From the NCBI RefSeq assembly GCF_014194975.1, contig NZ_JACIAY010000006.1, positions 62,001 through 126,000 of the forward strand: a stretch of DNA of 64,000 nt, in the 5' to 3' direction. Position 1 is the stretch's first letter. Each line of letters begins with the position of its first letter. Positions 17,568 through 25,984 of this stretch are shown in pieces. The position numbers and the translations under genes were made by a program. The stretch is from Sphingomonas sp. BK580. GTDB lineage: Bacteria; Pseudomonadota; Alphaproteobacteria; Sphingomonadales; Sphingomonadaceae. The notes beneath the pieces were generated by a model. The model ran no database searches. It saw only the letters and a program-made list of their open reading frames with translations, and was not told the DNA's origin.

Positions 17568-18182
17568 TCAGTCCTTCCAGCCCCAGTAGAGCTGCGCGGG
17601 CGGCACGTTCCACCATTCCATATCATGGTCGATGCGTGGGAAGTGCGGCGCGATGAAGTCCCGGACCTTGGGGCTGAACTGGTAGACCAGGAAGGCGCCG
17701 CCGGTGCGGATCACGCGCTGCGTCGCCGCCGCGATCGCGGGGCCGACGCCGTCCGGCAGCGTCGAGAAGGGCAGGCCGGAGAGGACGTAGTCCGCCGCCT
17801 CATGGCCATGTTCGGCGACGATCGCCTCGACGTCCGCGGCCGAGCCGTGCACCGCCACGAAGCGGGAATCGGTGATCGTGTGGTTGAGATAGCGGATGAA
17901 GTCGGGATTGGTGTCGATCGCGATCAGCGTCGCGTCGGGCGCCATCTTCTCGAGGATCGGACGGCAGAAGGTGCCGACGCCGGGACCGTATTCGACGAAG
18001 AGCTTGCAGTTCGCCCAGTCGACCGGGCCGAGCATCTTGGCGATCAGCCGGTCCGACGAGGGGATGATCGACCCCACCATCACGGGGTGCTTCAGGAACC
18101 CGGCGAAGAACATCTGCCAGGGACCGGGCACGCCGGCGGCTCTGCTGCGGCTGCGCCGCATGGCGTTGGTCGAACTAGGCAT
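17568..18182 (-). CDS. class I SAM-dependent methyltransferase, PmtA-like
   Basis: A roughly 204-residue methyltransferase resembling alphaproteobacterial phospholipid N-methyltransferases, which make phosphatidylcholine from phosphatidylethanolamine. After a short basic N-terminus come FFAGFLKHPVMVGSIIPSS, the SAM-binding motif FVEYGPGVGTFC, IAIDTNPDFIRYL for the ribose-binding acidic residue, and the catalytic-strand segment YVLSGLPFSTLP. It lacks membrane segments, as is normal for the soluble PmtA type. The ATG at 18182 is chosen; an in-frame ATG at 18161 is possible and neither has a clear ribosome binding site. Members of this group also include rRNA-dimethylase-like enzymes, so the substrate is unproven. 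Confidence 0.78.
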   Translation of the reverse strand: MPSSTNAMRRSRSRAAGVPGPWQMFFAGFLKHPVMVGSIIPSSDRLIAKMLGPVDWANCKLFVEYGPGVGTFCRPILEKMAPDATLIAIDTNPDFIRYLNHTITDSRFVAVHGSAADVEAIVAEHGHEAADYVLSGLPFSTLPDGVGPAIAAATQRVIRTGGAFLVYQFSPKVRDFIAPHFPRIDHDMEWWNVPPAQLYWGWKD

Positions 18183-18332
18183 GTGGAAAGATGTCGCTCC
18201 CGAACCCTGATGGTGACAGCGGCGTGTCACCACGATGACGAACGCCTTGCAAGCGCGGCGGTTGCCATAGCGGGGTTGCGGCTCGCCCCCAAGCGACTAT
18301 TCGCCCGGCCGTTGGCGCGGCGGGAGCGGTCG

Positions 18333-18659
18333 ATGAACGAGCGGATCGGTCAGGTGGTGGTGACCTTCGTCTCGCGGCGGAACGGTCGCGACGAGGCGGG
18401 CTATGCCGCGGCGGCGGCGCGGATGGACGCGCTCGCCGCGGCACAGCCGGGCTATCGCGGGGTCGACAGCGTGCGCGATGCGGGCGGGCTCGGGATCACG
18501 CTCAGCTACTGGGCTGACGAGGCGAGCGCGATCGCCTGGCGCGACCACCCGGAGCATGCCGCGACACGTGCGCGTGGCCGCGAACGTTGGTATGATTCCT
18601 ACGCGGTCACGGTCGCGACGGTGACGCGGGATTATCGCTGGTCGGCCGCGAGCGAATGA
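18333..18659 (+). CDS. antibiotic biosynthesis monooxygenase-like (ABM) domain protein
   Basis: A 108-residue single-domain protein of the dimeric alpha/beta barrel fold. It has the pattern VVVTFVSRRNG, then MDALAAAQPGYRGVDSVRD, ITLSYWADEASAIAWRDHPEH, and a final WYDSYAVTVATVTRDY strand, typical of the YqjZ/ABM group. The ATG at 18333 has GGGAG eight bases upstream. Such proteins include monooxygenases without cofactors and heme-degrading enzymes, but most are uncharacterised. It is a single gene, convergent with the CDC48-type ATPase. Confidence 0.75.
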   Translation: MNERIGQVVVTFVSRRNGRDEAGYAAAAARMDALAAAQPGYRGVDSVRDAGGLGITLSYWADEASAIAWRDHPEHAATRARGRERWYDSYAVTVATVTRDYRWSAASE

Positions 18660-18727
18660 GATCCTCCCCGCGTGGCAGGCGGGGGGGGCCGCGCGGCGCA
18701 GCCGGATGGCGGAGGGGGTTCTCCACC

Positions 18728-18746
18728 GTGCGCAGCGCCTGCGCAC
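18728..18746. terminator. stem-loop between convergent ABM and CDC48-type genes
   Basis: GTGCGCAG and CTGCGCAC form a perfect 8-base-pair stem with a CGC loop, between two convergent genes and within GC-rich sequence (18660-18806) that also has runs of CCTCCCC and GGGGAGG. A bidirectional terminator or REP-like unit is likely; no T-run follows. Confidence 0.45.
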
Positions 18747-18806
18747 GCCCCCTCCACCACGCCCCGCGGGCGTCGTCCCCCTCCCGTTTAGGGGAGGGTC
18801 TCGACC

Positions 18807-21101
18807 TCAGCCCGAACCCTTCGGCCCGCGCGGGGTGAGCTGGCCGGGCATGATGAAGCCGAGCGGCTGGATCGCATTGGCCTCCTGCTTCAGCCGCGCC
18901 GCCATCTGCTCATAGTCGCGCTCCACCTCCGGCGTGACGCTGGCGCGGCTCTCCTCCAGCGCGCGGTCGAAATGCGCCGCGGTCACCTGGCGCGACTCGA
19001 GCGACTCGCGCAGCGCGATCAGGCCGGCGCGGCGCACCACGTCCTCGAGATCGGCACCGGTGAAGCGCTCGGTGCGGCGCGCGATCGTGTCGAGATCGAC
19101 GTCGTCGGCGAGCGGCATCTTCTGCGTCTGGATCGCCAGGATCCGTCGCCGTCCCGCCTCGTTCGGCACCCCGACATAGATCAGCTCGTCGAATCGCCCT
19201 GGGCGGAGCAGCGCCGGGTCGACCAGGTTGGGCCGGTTGGTCGCGCCGATCACCACCACCGACTGCAGCTCCTCGAGGCCATCCATCTCGGCGAGGATGG
19301 TGTTGACCACGCGCTCGGTCACCTGCGGCTCGCCCAGACCGCCGCCGCGCGCGGGAACGAGGCTGTCGAGCTCGTCGATGAAGATCACGCACGGCGCCAC
19401 CTGACGCGCGCGCTGGAACAGCCGGGCGATCTGCTGCTCGCTTTCGCCATACCATTTGCTCAGCAGGTCGCTCGACTTGGTGGCGATGAAGTTCGCCTCC
19501 GCCTCGCGCGCCACCGCCTTGGCGAGCAAGGTCTTGCCGGTGCCGGGCGGGCCGTAGAGCAGGAAGCCCTTGGCCGGGCGGATGCCGAGGCGGCGGAACG
19601 CGTCTGGGTCCTTGAGCGGCAGCTCGACGCCTTCCTTGAGCCGCATCTGTGCGTCGTCGAGGCCGCCGACGTCGCTCCACTGCGTGGTCGGCGCCTGCAC
19701 CATCACCTCGCGCATCGCCGACGGCTGGACTCGCTTGATCGCACCGAGAAAGTCCTCGCGCGTCACCGCCAGCGTGTCGAGCACCTCGGGCGGGATGCTG
19801 CGGTCCTCTAGGTTGAGCCGCGGCATGATCCGCCGCACCGCCTCGATCGCCGCCTCGCGCGTCAGCGCGGCGAGGTCGGCGCCGACGAAGCCGAAGGTGG
19901 TCCGCGCCAGCTCGTTGAGGTCGACCTTGTCGCCCAGCGGCATGCCGCGGGTGTGGATGCCGAGGATCTCGCGCCGCCCGCGCTCGTCGGGCACGCCGAC
20001 GATGATCTCGCGGTCGAACCGGCCGGGACGCCGCAGCGCCTCGTCGATCGCCTCGGGGCGATTGGTCGCGGCGATGATCACCACGTTGGCGCGCGCCTCC
20101 AGCCCGTCCATCAGCGTCAGCAGCTGCGCGACGACGCGCTTCTCCGCCTCGCCCGAGACCTGGCCGCGCTTGGGCGCGATCGAGTCGATCTCGTCGATGA
20201 AGACGATCGACGGCGCTGCCTTCGTCGCCTCCTCGAACACGCTGCGCAGCCGCTGCTCCGACTCGCCATAGGCCGAGCCCATGATCTCGGGGCCGTTGAT
20301 CAGGAAGAACTGCGCGTCCGACTCGTTCGCCACCGCGCGCGCCAGCCGCGTCTTGCCGGTGCCGGGCGGGCCGTGGAGCAGCACGCCCTTGGGCGGGTCG
20401 ACGCCCAGGCGCTGGAACAGCTCGGGATAGCGCAGCGGCAGCTCGACCATCTCGCGCAGCTGGTCGATCGTCGCCGCCATGCCGCCGATGTCGTCGTAGG
20501 TGACGTCGGCGCGACGCGCGGCCTCGGGCTCCTCATATTCGGGGCGCAGCTCGATCTCGGTGTTCTCGTCGATGTGAACGACCCCCTTGGGGCTGGCCGA
20601 CACCACCGAGAGGCGGATCTCCTGCAGCGCATAGGCGGGCGCGTTGATGTAGCGCTCCATGCCGGGCGGCATGTTCGAGACCCGCTGGTGACCCGCCGTG
20701 GCGACGACGTCGCCCGCGCAGAGCGGCCGGCCGAAGAAGGTACGCTTGAGCGCGGTGGTCGAGCCCTGCAGGCGCAGGTTCTGCTGCGCCGGCGCGAAGA
20801 CGACTCGGGTCGCTGCCTTGCTCTCGACGCGGCGCACCTCGACGAAGTCGCCCGAGCCGACCCCGGCATTGGCGCGCTGGAGGCCGTCGATCCGGATGAT
20901 CTCGAGCCCCTCGTCCTCGGCATAGGGGCCGACCGCGCGCGCGGGGGTCGTCTTCTTGCCCACGATCTCGACCACGTCACCGTCGGTGAGGCCCAGCGCG
21001 GCGAGCACCGCCCGCGGCAGATGCGCGATCCCGCGCCCGCTGTCCTCCGGACGCGCGTTCGCCACCTGCAATTTGATCACTCTGGCTTCGGCGTCCGCCA
21101 T
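18807..21101 (-). CDS. CDC48/VCP-type AAA+ ATPase with two AAA domains
   Basis: A 764-residue homologue of archaeal and eukaryotic CDC48/p97 unfoldases. The N-terminal domain (about 1-190) has the double-psi barrel pattern with [19 protein letters not shown]1 carries Walker A GPPGTGKT near 244-251 and Walker [16 protein letters not shown]2 carries GPPGTGKT near 517-524 and [15 protein letters not shown], with arginine fingers in both (RRPGRFDRE and LRPGRFDEL). The ATG at 21101 has a GGAAGGG ribosome binding site; upstream extension of the frame is spurious. It likely extracts or unfolds proteins in the cytosol using ATP. CDC48-type proteins occur in scattered bacteria, including sphingomonads, and their substrates there are unknown. 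No adaptor or protease gene lies beside it. Confidence 0.93.
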   Translation of the reverse strand: MADAEARVIKLQVANARPEDSGRGIAHLPRAVLAALGLTDGDVVEIVGKKTTPARAVGPYAEDEGLEIIRIDGLQRANAGVGSGDFVEVRRVESKAATRVVFAPAQQNLRLQGSTTALKRTFFGRPLCAGDVVATAGHQRVSNMPPGMERYINAPAYALQEIRLSVVSASPKGVVHIDENTEIELRPEYEEPEAARRADVTYDDIGGMAATIDQLREMVELPLRYPELFQRLGVDPPKGVLLHGPPGTGKTRLARAVANESDAQFFLINGPEIMGSAYGESEQRLRSVFEEATKAAPSIVFIDEIDSIAPKRGQVSGEAEKRVVAQLLTLMDGLEARANVVIIAATNRPEAIDEALRRPGRFDREIIVGVPDERGRREILGIHTRGMPLGDKVDLNELARTTFGFVGADLAALTREAAIEAVRRIMPRLNLEDRSIPPEVLDTLAVTREDFLGAIKRVQPSAMREVMVQAPTTQWSDVGGLDDAQMRLKEGVELPLKDPDAFRRLGIRPAKGFLLYGPPGTGKTLLAKAVAREAEANFIATKSSDLLSKWYGESEQQIARLFQRARQVAPCVIFIDELDSLVPARGGGLGEPQVTERVVNTILAEMDGLEELQSVVVIGATNRPNLVDPALLRPGRFDELIYVGVPNEAGRRRILAIQTQKMPLADDVDLDTIARRTERFTGADLEDVVRRAGLIALRESLESRQVTAAHFDRALEESRASVTPEVERDYEQMAARLKQEANAIQPLGFIMPGQLTPRGPKGSG

Positions 21102-21206
21102 CCTGCTGCCCTTCCTCGCTCGCGCGGTCGAGCGCAGAAGATAGGGCCAGGGTTCCTGATTGCGAGAGGAGGAAACGCCGGCACGGGTCTGACACGGACG
21201 AAAAAA

Positions 21207-21230
21207 AGGCCGCTCAACGAGGAGCGGCCT
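21207..21230 (-). terminator. strong intrinsic terminator on the minus strand
   Basis: AGGCCGCTC and GAGCGGCCT form a perfect 9-base-pair stem with a 6-base loop. On the minus strand it is followed at once by seven T residues (21201-21207 on the plus strand is all A). It is the clearest intrinsic terminator in the window. The nearest annotated upstream gene on that strand is ppiB, beyond lysR, so it probably ends a separate short transcript. Confidence 0.8.
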
Positions 21231-21333
21231 ATGAAAGTTTTTAGGAGAGGATGCCTGAAAGGCACGCCTTAATTGCGAGGTGACGCACCATTGTGCAAGT
21301 GCGAATGATAGCGCTATAGTTGCAAAAATTGCA
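21231..21333 (-). ncRNA. candidate small RNA ending at the terminator
   Basis: Inferred only from an isolated minus-strand terminator between divergent genes. The upstream minus-strand sequence has a small hairpin (TGCCT-TTC-AGGCA) and an unpaired pyrimidine stretch CATCCTCTCC that could pair with Shine-Dalgarno sequences, as in some alphaproteobacterial small RNAs. The 5' end is not known; the right limit given is a guess at the dyad region. Confidence 0.35.
21291..21320 (+). promoter_or_regulatory. possible promoter of the lysR gene
   Basis: TTGTGC at 21291-21296 and TATAGT at 21315-21320 (5 of 6 to the -10 consensus) are 18 bases apart, about 90 bases before the lysR start. The palindrome ATAGCGCTAT overlaps the -10 region, and TGCAA-N3-TTGCA follows, so one could be an autoregulatory LysR site. 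Confidence 0.4.
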
Positions 21334-21407
21334 TTTCGTGATGCTCGTCCGGTCGCGCCGCGCCGCATGGGCCAGCTTCTGCGGCGCGCGCCCGAGAGGG
21401 ATCGACG

Positions 21408-22292
21408 ATGCGCCGCCTGCCCCCCCTGACCGCGATTGAAGCGTTCGTCGCCGTCGCTCGGCTCGGCTCGATCAAGGCCGCGGCGCAGGAGCTGGCGCTG
21501 TCGCCGCCGGCGCTCAGCCGCCGTATTCAGACGCTGGAGCGTTTCCTCACGCGACCGCTGTTCGATCGACGCCACCAGGCCATGGTGCCCAACGCTGACG
21601 GCGACCGCCTTCTCGCCGCGATCGCGCCCGTGCTCGACGGCCTGTCAGACGCGATCGAGGCGATGACGAGCGGCAGCGAGGTGCTGCGGCTGCGGCTCGG
21701 CGTGCTCCCGCTCTACGCGTCGCAGCGGCTGTTCCCGCGGCTGGGCGAGCTGCGCACCGCCCATCCGGAGCTCCACCTCGACATCGATACCGGCGGCAAC
21801 GCGCTCGGGCGGCTGGGGGAGGGGCTCGACGCGGTGATCGTCGTCGCGCGCGATATCGATCCCTTGCTCTACTCGGAGCGGCTCGACCGGAACATGGTCT
21901 ATCCGATCGGCGCGCGCTCGCTGCTCGACGGACCGCGCCCGCTGCGCTCGCCCGAGCAGCTCGATGGTCACACCATCCTGCTCCACCGCGACATGCCCGA
22001 CACCTATGCCGCCTGGGCGCAGGCCGCCGGCGTACCGGCGGTCGACTCGGTCGCGATCGACTATTTCGACTCGGGCGCGCTGATCCTCGAGGCGGCGGCG
22101 CAGGGGCTCGGCATCGCCTTCATGCACGAGAACCATTTCCAGGACGCCAACGATCCGCGGCTCGTGCGACTCTTCGACATCGATGTCACGAGCCCGTACA
22201 GCTATTGGTTCGCCTGCCGCCCGCGCGCGCTCCAGACCAAGCCGGTGCGGCTGTTCCGCGACTGGCTGATCCGGACGCTGCGGCAGGAGTGA
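21408..22292 (+). CDS. LysR family transcriptional regulator
   Basis: A 294-residue LysR-type regulator of the GcvA-like group. The N-terminal winged helix-turn-helix reads LPPLTAIEAFVAVARLGSIKAAAQ and then LSRRIQTLERFL (residues 4-48), followed by a linker helix and a type 2 periplasmic-binding-like effector domain with the usual LRLGVLP start near residue 95. It ends FRDWLIRTLRQE. The effector and targets are unknown. GcvA-type regulators often control a divergent gene, which here would be the CDC48-type ATPase or the candidate small RNA. Confidence 0.92.
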   Translation: MRRLPPLTAIEAFVAVARLGSIKAAAQELALSPPALSRRIQTLERFLTRPLFDRRHQAMVPNADGDRLLAAIAPVLDGLSDAIEAMTSGSEVLRLRLGVLPLYASQRLFPRLGELRTAHPELHLDIDTGGNALGRLGEGLDAVIVVARDIDPLLYSERLDRNMVYPIGARSLLDGPRPLRSPEQLDGHTILLHRDMPDTYAAWAQAAGVPAVDSVAIDYFDSGALILEAAAQGLGIAFMHENHFQDANDPRLVRLFDIDVTSPYSYWFACRPRALQTKPVRLFRDWLIRTLRQE

Positions 22293-22359
22293 GGGGGGAG
22301 AGACAACGGTAGAGGCACTCGCCTTCGCCGCCCAATCATCATCTTGGGCGCCCCAACCA

Positions 22360-22457
22360 CCGTCATTCCTGCGAAGGCAGGAAACCAGATGCGCTACCGT
22401 CGCGGTTCGAGCCGCAACCGCAGCACGTCTGGTTTCCTGCCTTCGCGGGGATGACGG
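22360..22457. repeat. REP-like hairpin element between convergent lysR and ppiB
   Basis: Two 30-base arms, 22360-22389 and 22428-22457, are inverted copies with only two differences, both compatible with G-U pairing in RNA. The 38-base middle has its own small hairpin (GCGGTT/GCCGC type). The outer sequence CCGTCATTCCTGCGAAGGCAGG is a common class of dispersed palindrome in alpha- and other proteobacteria. It lies between two convergent genes and could act as a bidirectional terminator. Similar GTCA-CCCCGGCGAACGCGGGG units occur at 48661-48687 and, reversed, near 27815-27845. Confidence 0.8.
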
Positions 22458-22549
22458 AAAGGGGCGCAAGGAGCGGCGCCGCCCGATATGCCAGAAAGCG
22501 CGATGGCGCGTCACCGCCCATCACGGCCCCCTTTCGCGCGAAGAGGGCC

Positions 22550-23005
22550 TTACGCCGCCTTCATCGAGACGATCTTGCCCGGGTTCGCCGGGGGCTCGCC
22601 CTTCGGCAGCGCGTCGATCAGCTCCATGCCCTCGGTCACCTCACCCCAGACGGTGTACTGGCCGTCGAGGAAGCGCGCGTCGTCGAAGCAGATGAAGAAC
22701 TGCGAGTTGGCAGAATTGGGATCCATCGTCCGCGCCATCGAGCAGGTGCCGCGCACGTGCGGCTCCTTGCTGAACTCCTGCTTGAGGTTGGGCTTGTCCG
22801 AGCCGTGCATGCCGGTGCCGGTCGGGTCGCCGCCCTGTGCCATGAAGCCCGGGATCACGCGGTGGAACACGACGCCGTCGTAGAAGCCGTCGTTGGCCAG
22901 CTCGGCGATGCGCGCGACATGCTCGGGCGCCAGGTCCGGGCGCAGCCGGATGGTGACGTCGCCGCCCTCGAGCGTCATCGTCAGCGTGGAGTAAGTATCG
23001 GCCAT
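22550..23005 (-). CDS. ppiB: peptidylprolyl isomerase, cyclophilin type
   Basis: A 151-residue single-domain cyclophilin that speeds cis-trans isomerisation at proline. Family motifs are all present: FYDGVVFHRVIPGFMAQGGD with the catalytic arginine, NSQFFI, the tryptophan of TVWGEV, and a short C-terminus ending KIVSMKAA. There is no signal peptide, so it acts in the cytosol. An extended basic insertion around DPTGTGMHGSDKPNLKQEF is the normal substrate loop. The gene converges with lysR across the REP-like hairpin. Confidence 0.94.
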   Translation of the reverse strand: MADTYSTLTMTLEGGDVTIRLRPDLAPEHVARIAELANDGFYDGVVFHRVIPGFMAQGGDPTGTGMHGSDKPNLKQEFSKEPHVRGTCSMARTMDPNSANSQFFICFDDARFLDGQYTVWGEVTEGMELIDALPKGEPPANPGKIVSMKAA

Positions 23006-23118
23006 GGAAGATCCTTTCGGTACGATGCGGGCGCGTTAGTGGCTGGGCGCGCGGCTGGCAAATGGTGCGAACGCGCGGTAGGGCGGTGCGGTCCGGCACG
23101 AACAGGAGGCGGCGGCGC

Positions 23119-24522
23119 ATGAGCGAGAGCGAGCTGGCCGATCCGACCGAGGCCGCCGACGACCGGATGGACGAGGACGACCGGCTCAAGCCCGAGTTCG
23201 TCCGTGCCGTGATCGACGCGGTACAGGCCGGCGACGTCGCCGAGGCGCACGCGCTCGTCGAGCCGCTCCACCCCGCCGACATCGCCGACCTGTTCGAGCT
23301 CACCCCCGAGAACTGCCGCCGCGACCTCGCCGCCGCGATCGCCGACCTGGTCGACGCCGACGTGTTCGCGGAGATGAACGACTACGTCCGCGAGAGCCTG
23401 ATCGACGCGCTCGACGCGCGCCAGGTCGCGGACATCGCCAGCGAGCTCGACACCGACGACGCGGTCGCGATCATCGAGGACATGGAGCCGGAGGACCAGC
23501 GCGAGGTCCTCCGCGCGATGGAGCCGGACGACCGCGCCGCGATCGAGGAGGCATTGTCCTACCCCGAGGAATCCGCCGGCCGCCTGATGCAGCGCGACCT
23601 GATCGCGGTGCCGGAACATTGGACGGTGGGCGACGCGCTCGACTATCTGCGCCGCGACGATGGCCTGACCACCGACTTCTGGGAGATCTACGTCGTCGAT
23701 CCGGCGCATCACCCGGTCGGTACCTGCATGCTGAGCTGGGTGCTGCGCGCGCCGCGTTCGGTCGCCGTCGCCGACGTGATGCAGCGCGAGCAGACGCTGA
23801 TCCCGGTCGACATGGACCAGGAGGAGGTGGCGCTCCGCTTCCAGAAATACGCGCTGATCTCGGCCGCGGTCGTCGACGGGGCGGGACGGCTGGTCGGCAT
23901 GATCACCGTCGACGACGTGGTCCATATCATCCAGCAGGAGGCCGGCGAGGACACGCTGCTGCTCTCGGGTGCGGGCGAGGGCGACATCAACGAGCCGATT
24001 CGGCTCACCGTGAAGACGCGGCTGACCTGGCTGGTGGTCAATCTCGCCACCGCGATGCTGGCGGCCTCCGTCGTCGGGCTCTTCCAGGGCGCGATCGCGC
24101 GCTACGCGGTGCTGGCGGTGCTGATGCCGATCGTCTCGGGCATGGGCGGCAACGCGGGCACGCAGACGCTGGCGGTGGTGGTGCGCGCGATCGCGACCAA
24201 CCAGCTCACCGACACCAACACCGCGCGGATGATCATGCGCGAGCTGCGCATCGCCGCGGTCAACGGCGCGACCCTCGGCGCTCTCGTCGGCCTCGGCAGT
24301 TACCTCGTCTACGGCGACGAACAGCTGTCACTGGTCATGGCGCTGGCGATGGTGATCAACAACCTGCTGGCGGGCCTGGGCGGCGTGCTGGTGCCGGTGA
24401 CGCTCGACCGCTTTCGCATCGATCCGGCGGTGTCGTCCGCGGTGTTCGTGACGACGCTGACCGACACGGGCGGCTTCCTCTCCTTCCTCGGCCTCGCCAC
24501 CTTGTGGGGCCTGGGGGGCTGA
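23119..24522 (+). CDS. mgtE: magnesium transporter MgtE
   Basis: MgtE is a dimeric Mg2+ channel gated by its own cytosolic Mg2+ sensor. The 467-residue protein has the acidic N domain (EPLHPADIADLFE and IDALDARQVADIASELDTDDA), two CBS domains (about 150-270), a long plug helix, and five membrane segments from about residue 300, with the family's PIVSGMGGNAGTQTLAVVVRA pore motif in the second. It ends in a hydrophobic helix after DTGGFLSFLGLA. AGGAGG lies ten bases before the ATG at 23119, which decides against the longer frame. It may be cotranscribed with the DUF1489 gene 18 bases downstream. Confidence 0.95.
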   Translation: MSESELADPTEAADDRMDEDDRLKPEFVRAVIDAVQAGDVAEAHALVEPLHPADIADLFELTPENCRRDLAAAIADLVDADVFAEMNDYVRESLIDALDARQVADIASELDTDDAVAIIEDMEPEDQREVLRAMEPDDRAAIEEALSYPEESAGRLMQRDLIAVPEHWTVGDALDYLRRDDGLTTDFWEIYVVDPAHHPVGTCMLSWVLRAPRSVAVADVMQREQTLIPVDMDQEEVALRFQKYALISAAVVDGAGRLVGMITVDDVVHIIQQEAGEDTLLLSGAGEGDINEPIRLTVKTRLTWLVVNLATAMLAASVVGLFQGAIARYAVLAVLMPIVSGMGGNAGTQTLAVVVRAIATNQLTDTNTARMIMRELRIAAVNGATLGALVGLGSYLVYGDEQLSLVMALAMVINNLLAGLGGVLVPVTLDRFRIDPAVSSAVFVTTLTDTGGFLSFLGLATLWGLGG

Positions 24523-24539
24523 CCCACATCGGCGATCGA

Positions 24540-24947
24540 ATGCCGCTCCATCTCACCAAGGTCGCGTTCGGCGCGGCGAGCGTCGACCTGCTCGCCGAGC
24601 GCCTCCGCGCGCGCGCCGCCGCCGGCCCCGTGTTCCTGACAACGCGCTACCTGCCCAAGCGCCACGAGGAAGTGGCGGGGCAGGGCTCGCTCTACTGGAT
24701 CATCAAGCACCAGCTGGTGGCGCGCTCGCCGATCCTGCGCTTCGGCGAGGCCGAGGGCGGGCGGGTCGCGATCCACATCGATCCCGAGCTGCGGCTGGTG
24801 CTGGCGCTGCCGCGCCGCGCGCACCAGGGCTGGCGCTATCTCGAGGCGGGCGACGCGCCGGTCGACCTCGGCGCCGCCGCGGGGGAAGGGATCGCGGCGC
24901 TGCCGCCCGCGCTGGCGGCCGAGCTGAGCGCGCTCGCGCTGCTCTGA
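24540..24947 (+). CDS. DUF1489 family protein
   Basis: A 135-residue cytosolic protein with the pattern MPLHLTKVAFGA, then TTRYLPKRHEEVAGQGSLYWIIKHQLVARSPIL with the segment sequence broken by family-variable residues; this is typical of alphaproteobacterial DUF1489. The SLYWIIKH block resembles an RNA- or nucleotide-binding surface but no activity is known. The ATG is 18 bases after the mgtE stop, and its end is one base from the convergent S1/P1 nuclease gene. The function remains open; the family call is fairly sure. Confidence 0.82.
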   Translation: MPLHLTKVAFGAASVDLLAERLRARAAAGPVFLTTRYLPKRHEEVAGQGSLYWIIKHQLVARSPILRFGEAEGGRVAIHIDPELRLVLALPRRAHQGWRYLEAGDAPVDLGAAAGEGIAALPPALAAELSALALL

Positions 24948-24948
24948 G

Positions 24949-25758
24949 TCAGCGGCGCCGCGCGGCGAACAGCTGGTTCAGATAGGCGGCGAGTCGCACC
25001 CCGCCTTTCTCCAGCTGGAGCTCCATGCGCGGCGTGTTCTCGTAGACATAGGCGTAGGAGAGCGTGTCCTGCCCCGCCGCCGGGTAGATCCGGTCGCGCA
25101 GCGCGGCGCTCTCGGCGATCCAGACGCGCGGGTCGGTCGTCGCCCAGTCGCGCGCCTCGGCCGGCGTGACTCGCGCGCCGAGCCACGCCGACATCTCGGT
25201 GAAGGACAGCTGCTCGTCGTCGACCAGCCCTGAGTCCCACACCGTGTGGAGGTTGGTGGCGCGGCCGAAGAAGGTGACCTTGCGATCGTTGCCGCCGCGG
25301 TCGGTGCCGTTGCCGGTGTGGAGCGGCTGGTGAAGGTCGCCGACGATATGGATCACGAAGCGCAGCGCGGCTTGTCGCTCGGTGAGCGCCGCGCGCGGGT
25401 CGCGCAGCGTCGCGCTGAAGCGGGTGAGCGCGGTGACCGCGTCGCCCTCCGGCGGCGCGCCGACCTCGGCGTAGCGCTTGCCGGTCGGCACGGTGACGTA
25501 ATGCCACGGCGATGCCTGGCGCTGCCAGAACGGCGATGGATCGGACTTCATCGTGTCGGGCCAGTTCGCCGCCTCGGCGAGTGTCTCGACCCCCAGGATC
25601 GACTGTATCGCCCGGCGCGCGCGTGGGCTGAGCCGCGCGTCGGCGATCTGCGCGACGACGCGATGCCCGGTCTTGCCCCAGGCGAGCGCGGGGACGGGGA
25701 AGGTGGCCGCGAGTGCGGCGAGAAGCGCGGTGAGCGCGTTCGAGAGGCGGGCGGGCAT
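24949..25758 (-). CDS. S1/P1 family zinc-dependent nuclease, exported
   Basis: A 269-residue secreted nuclease that cuts single-stranded DNA and RNA with three zinc ions. The signal peptide should be cut after ALA at residue 26, leaving Trp27 as the mature N-terminus (WGKTGH); in P1 nuclease that terminal Trp itself binds zinc. The other ligands are visible: His32, the Asp in ANWPD, HYV, HIVGDLHQPLH and the NLHTVWD segment. Length fits the family. It probably scavenges phosphate or nucleotides in the periplasm or outside. Confidence 0.92.
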   Translation of the reverse strand: MPARLSNALTALLAALAATFPVPALAWGKTGHRVVAQIADARLSPRARRAIQSILGVETLAEAANWPDTMKSDPSPFWQRQASPWHYVTVPTGKRYAEVGAPPEGDAVTALTRFSATLRDPRAALTERQAALRFVIHIVGDLHQPLHTGNGTDRGGNDRKVTFFGRATNLHTVWDSGLVDDEQLSFTEMSAWLGARVTPAEARDWATTDPRVWIAESAALRDRIYPAAGQDTLSYAYVYENTPRMELQLEKGGVRLAAYLNQLFAARRR

Positions 25759-25861
25759 GCGCCGCCTCTGCCTAGGGTTAAGCGCTTAGTAAACTTGCTT
25801 TGCGTGGACGGCCAAAAGGTTAGCTGGCCCGCGGTGCGGCTCGTGCCGGCCGCGCCGGCGT

Positions 25862-25954
25862 CGTCCTGAACTCGTTGCCAGGATCCGCGGTGCCGCACGA
25901 CCAGGCGCCGAAGCGCACGCGGGACAGTGGATCCCGAGACGAGCTCAGGACGAC
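25862..25954. repeat. REP-like palindromic element, copy B
   Basis: Inverted arms GTCCTGAACTCGTTGCCAGG and its counterpart ending GAGACGAGCTCAGGACGAC enclose a GC-rich centre. In reverse orientation it matches copy A at 17436-17530, sharing CCTGAGCTCGTCTCG and then GATC-AC-GT. It lies between the S1/P1 nuclease and S10 peptidase genes. Confidence 0.65.
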
Positions 25955-25984
25955 CGGAGTGGATCGTTCAGGAACAACGCTCGC

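Larger units (their letters stand above)
21102..21407. other. 306-base intergenic region between divergent CDC48-type and lysR genes
   Basis: The region is AT-richer than its surroundings and carries several signals: a minus-strand terminator at 21207-21230, a plausible lysR promoter at 21291-21320, a perfect palindrome ATAGCGCTAT at 21308-21317 and the dyad TGCAA-N3-TTGCA at 21321-21333. A 13-codon frame starts at the ATG at 21231, seven bases after GAGGAG, and reads MKVFRRGCLKGTP; it may be chance. Because a terminator points leftward between two divergent genes, a short minus-strand RNA of about 100 bases probably starts in this region. Confidence 0.5.

Noticed and set aside
22400..22415. 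GGTTCGAGCC looked like a tRNA T-arm
   Set aside because: It is the inner loop of the REP-like hairpin; no acceptor, D or anticodon arms can be formed around it.
22745..22760. Other CACGTG-containing spots (for example near 22755, 31390 and 42650) as parS sites
   Set aside because: Only the central six bases match; the flanking TGTT and AACA are absent.
22451..23122. Frame covering the convergent lysR-ppiB gap and ppiB antisense
   Set aside because: It overlaps the REP-like hairpin and the antisense of a certain cyclophilin gene.
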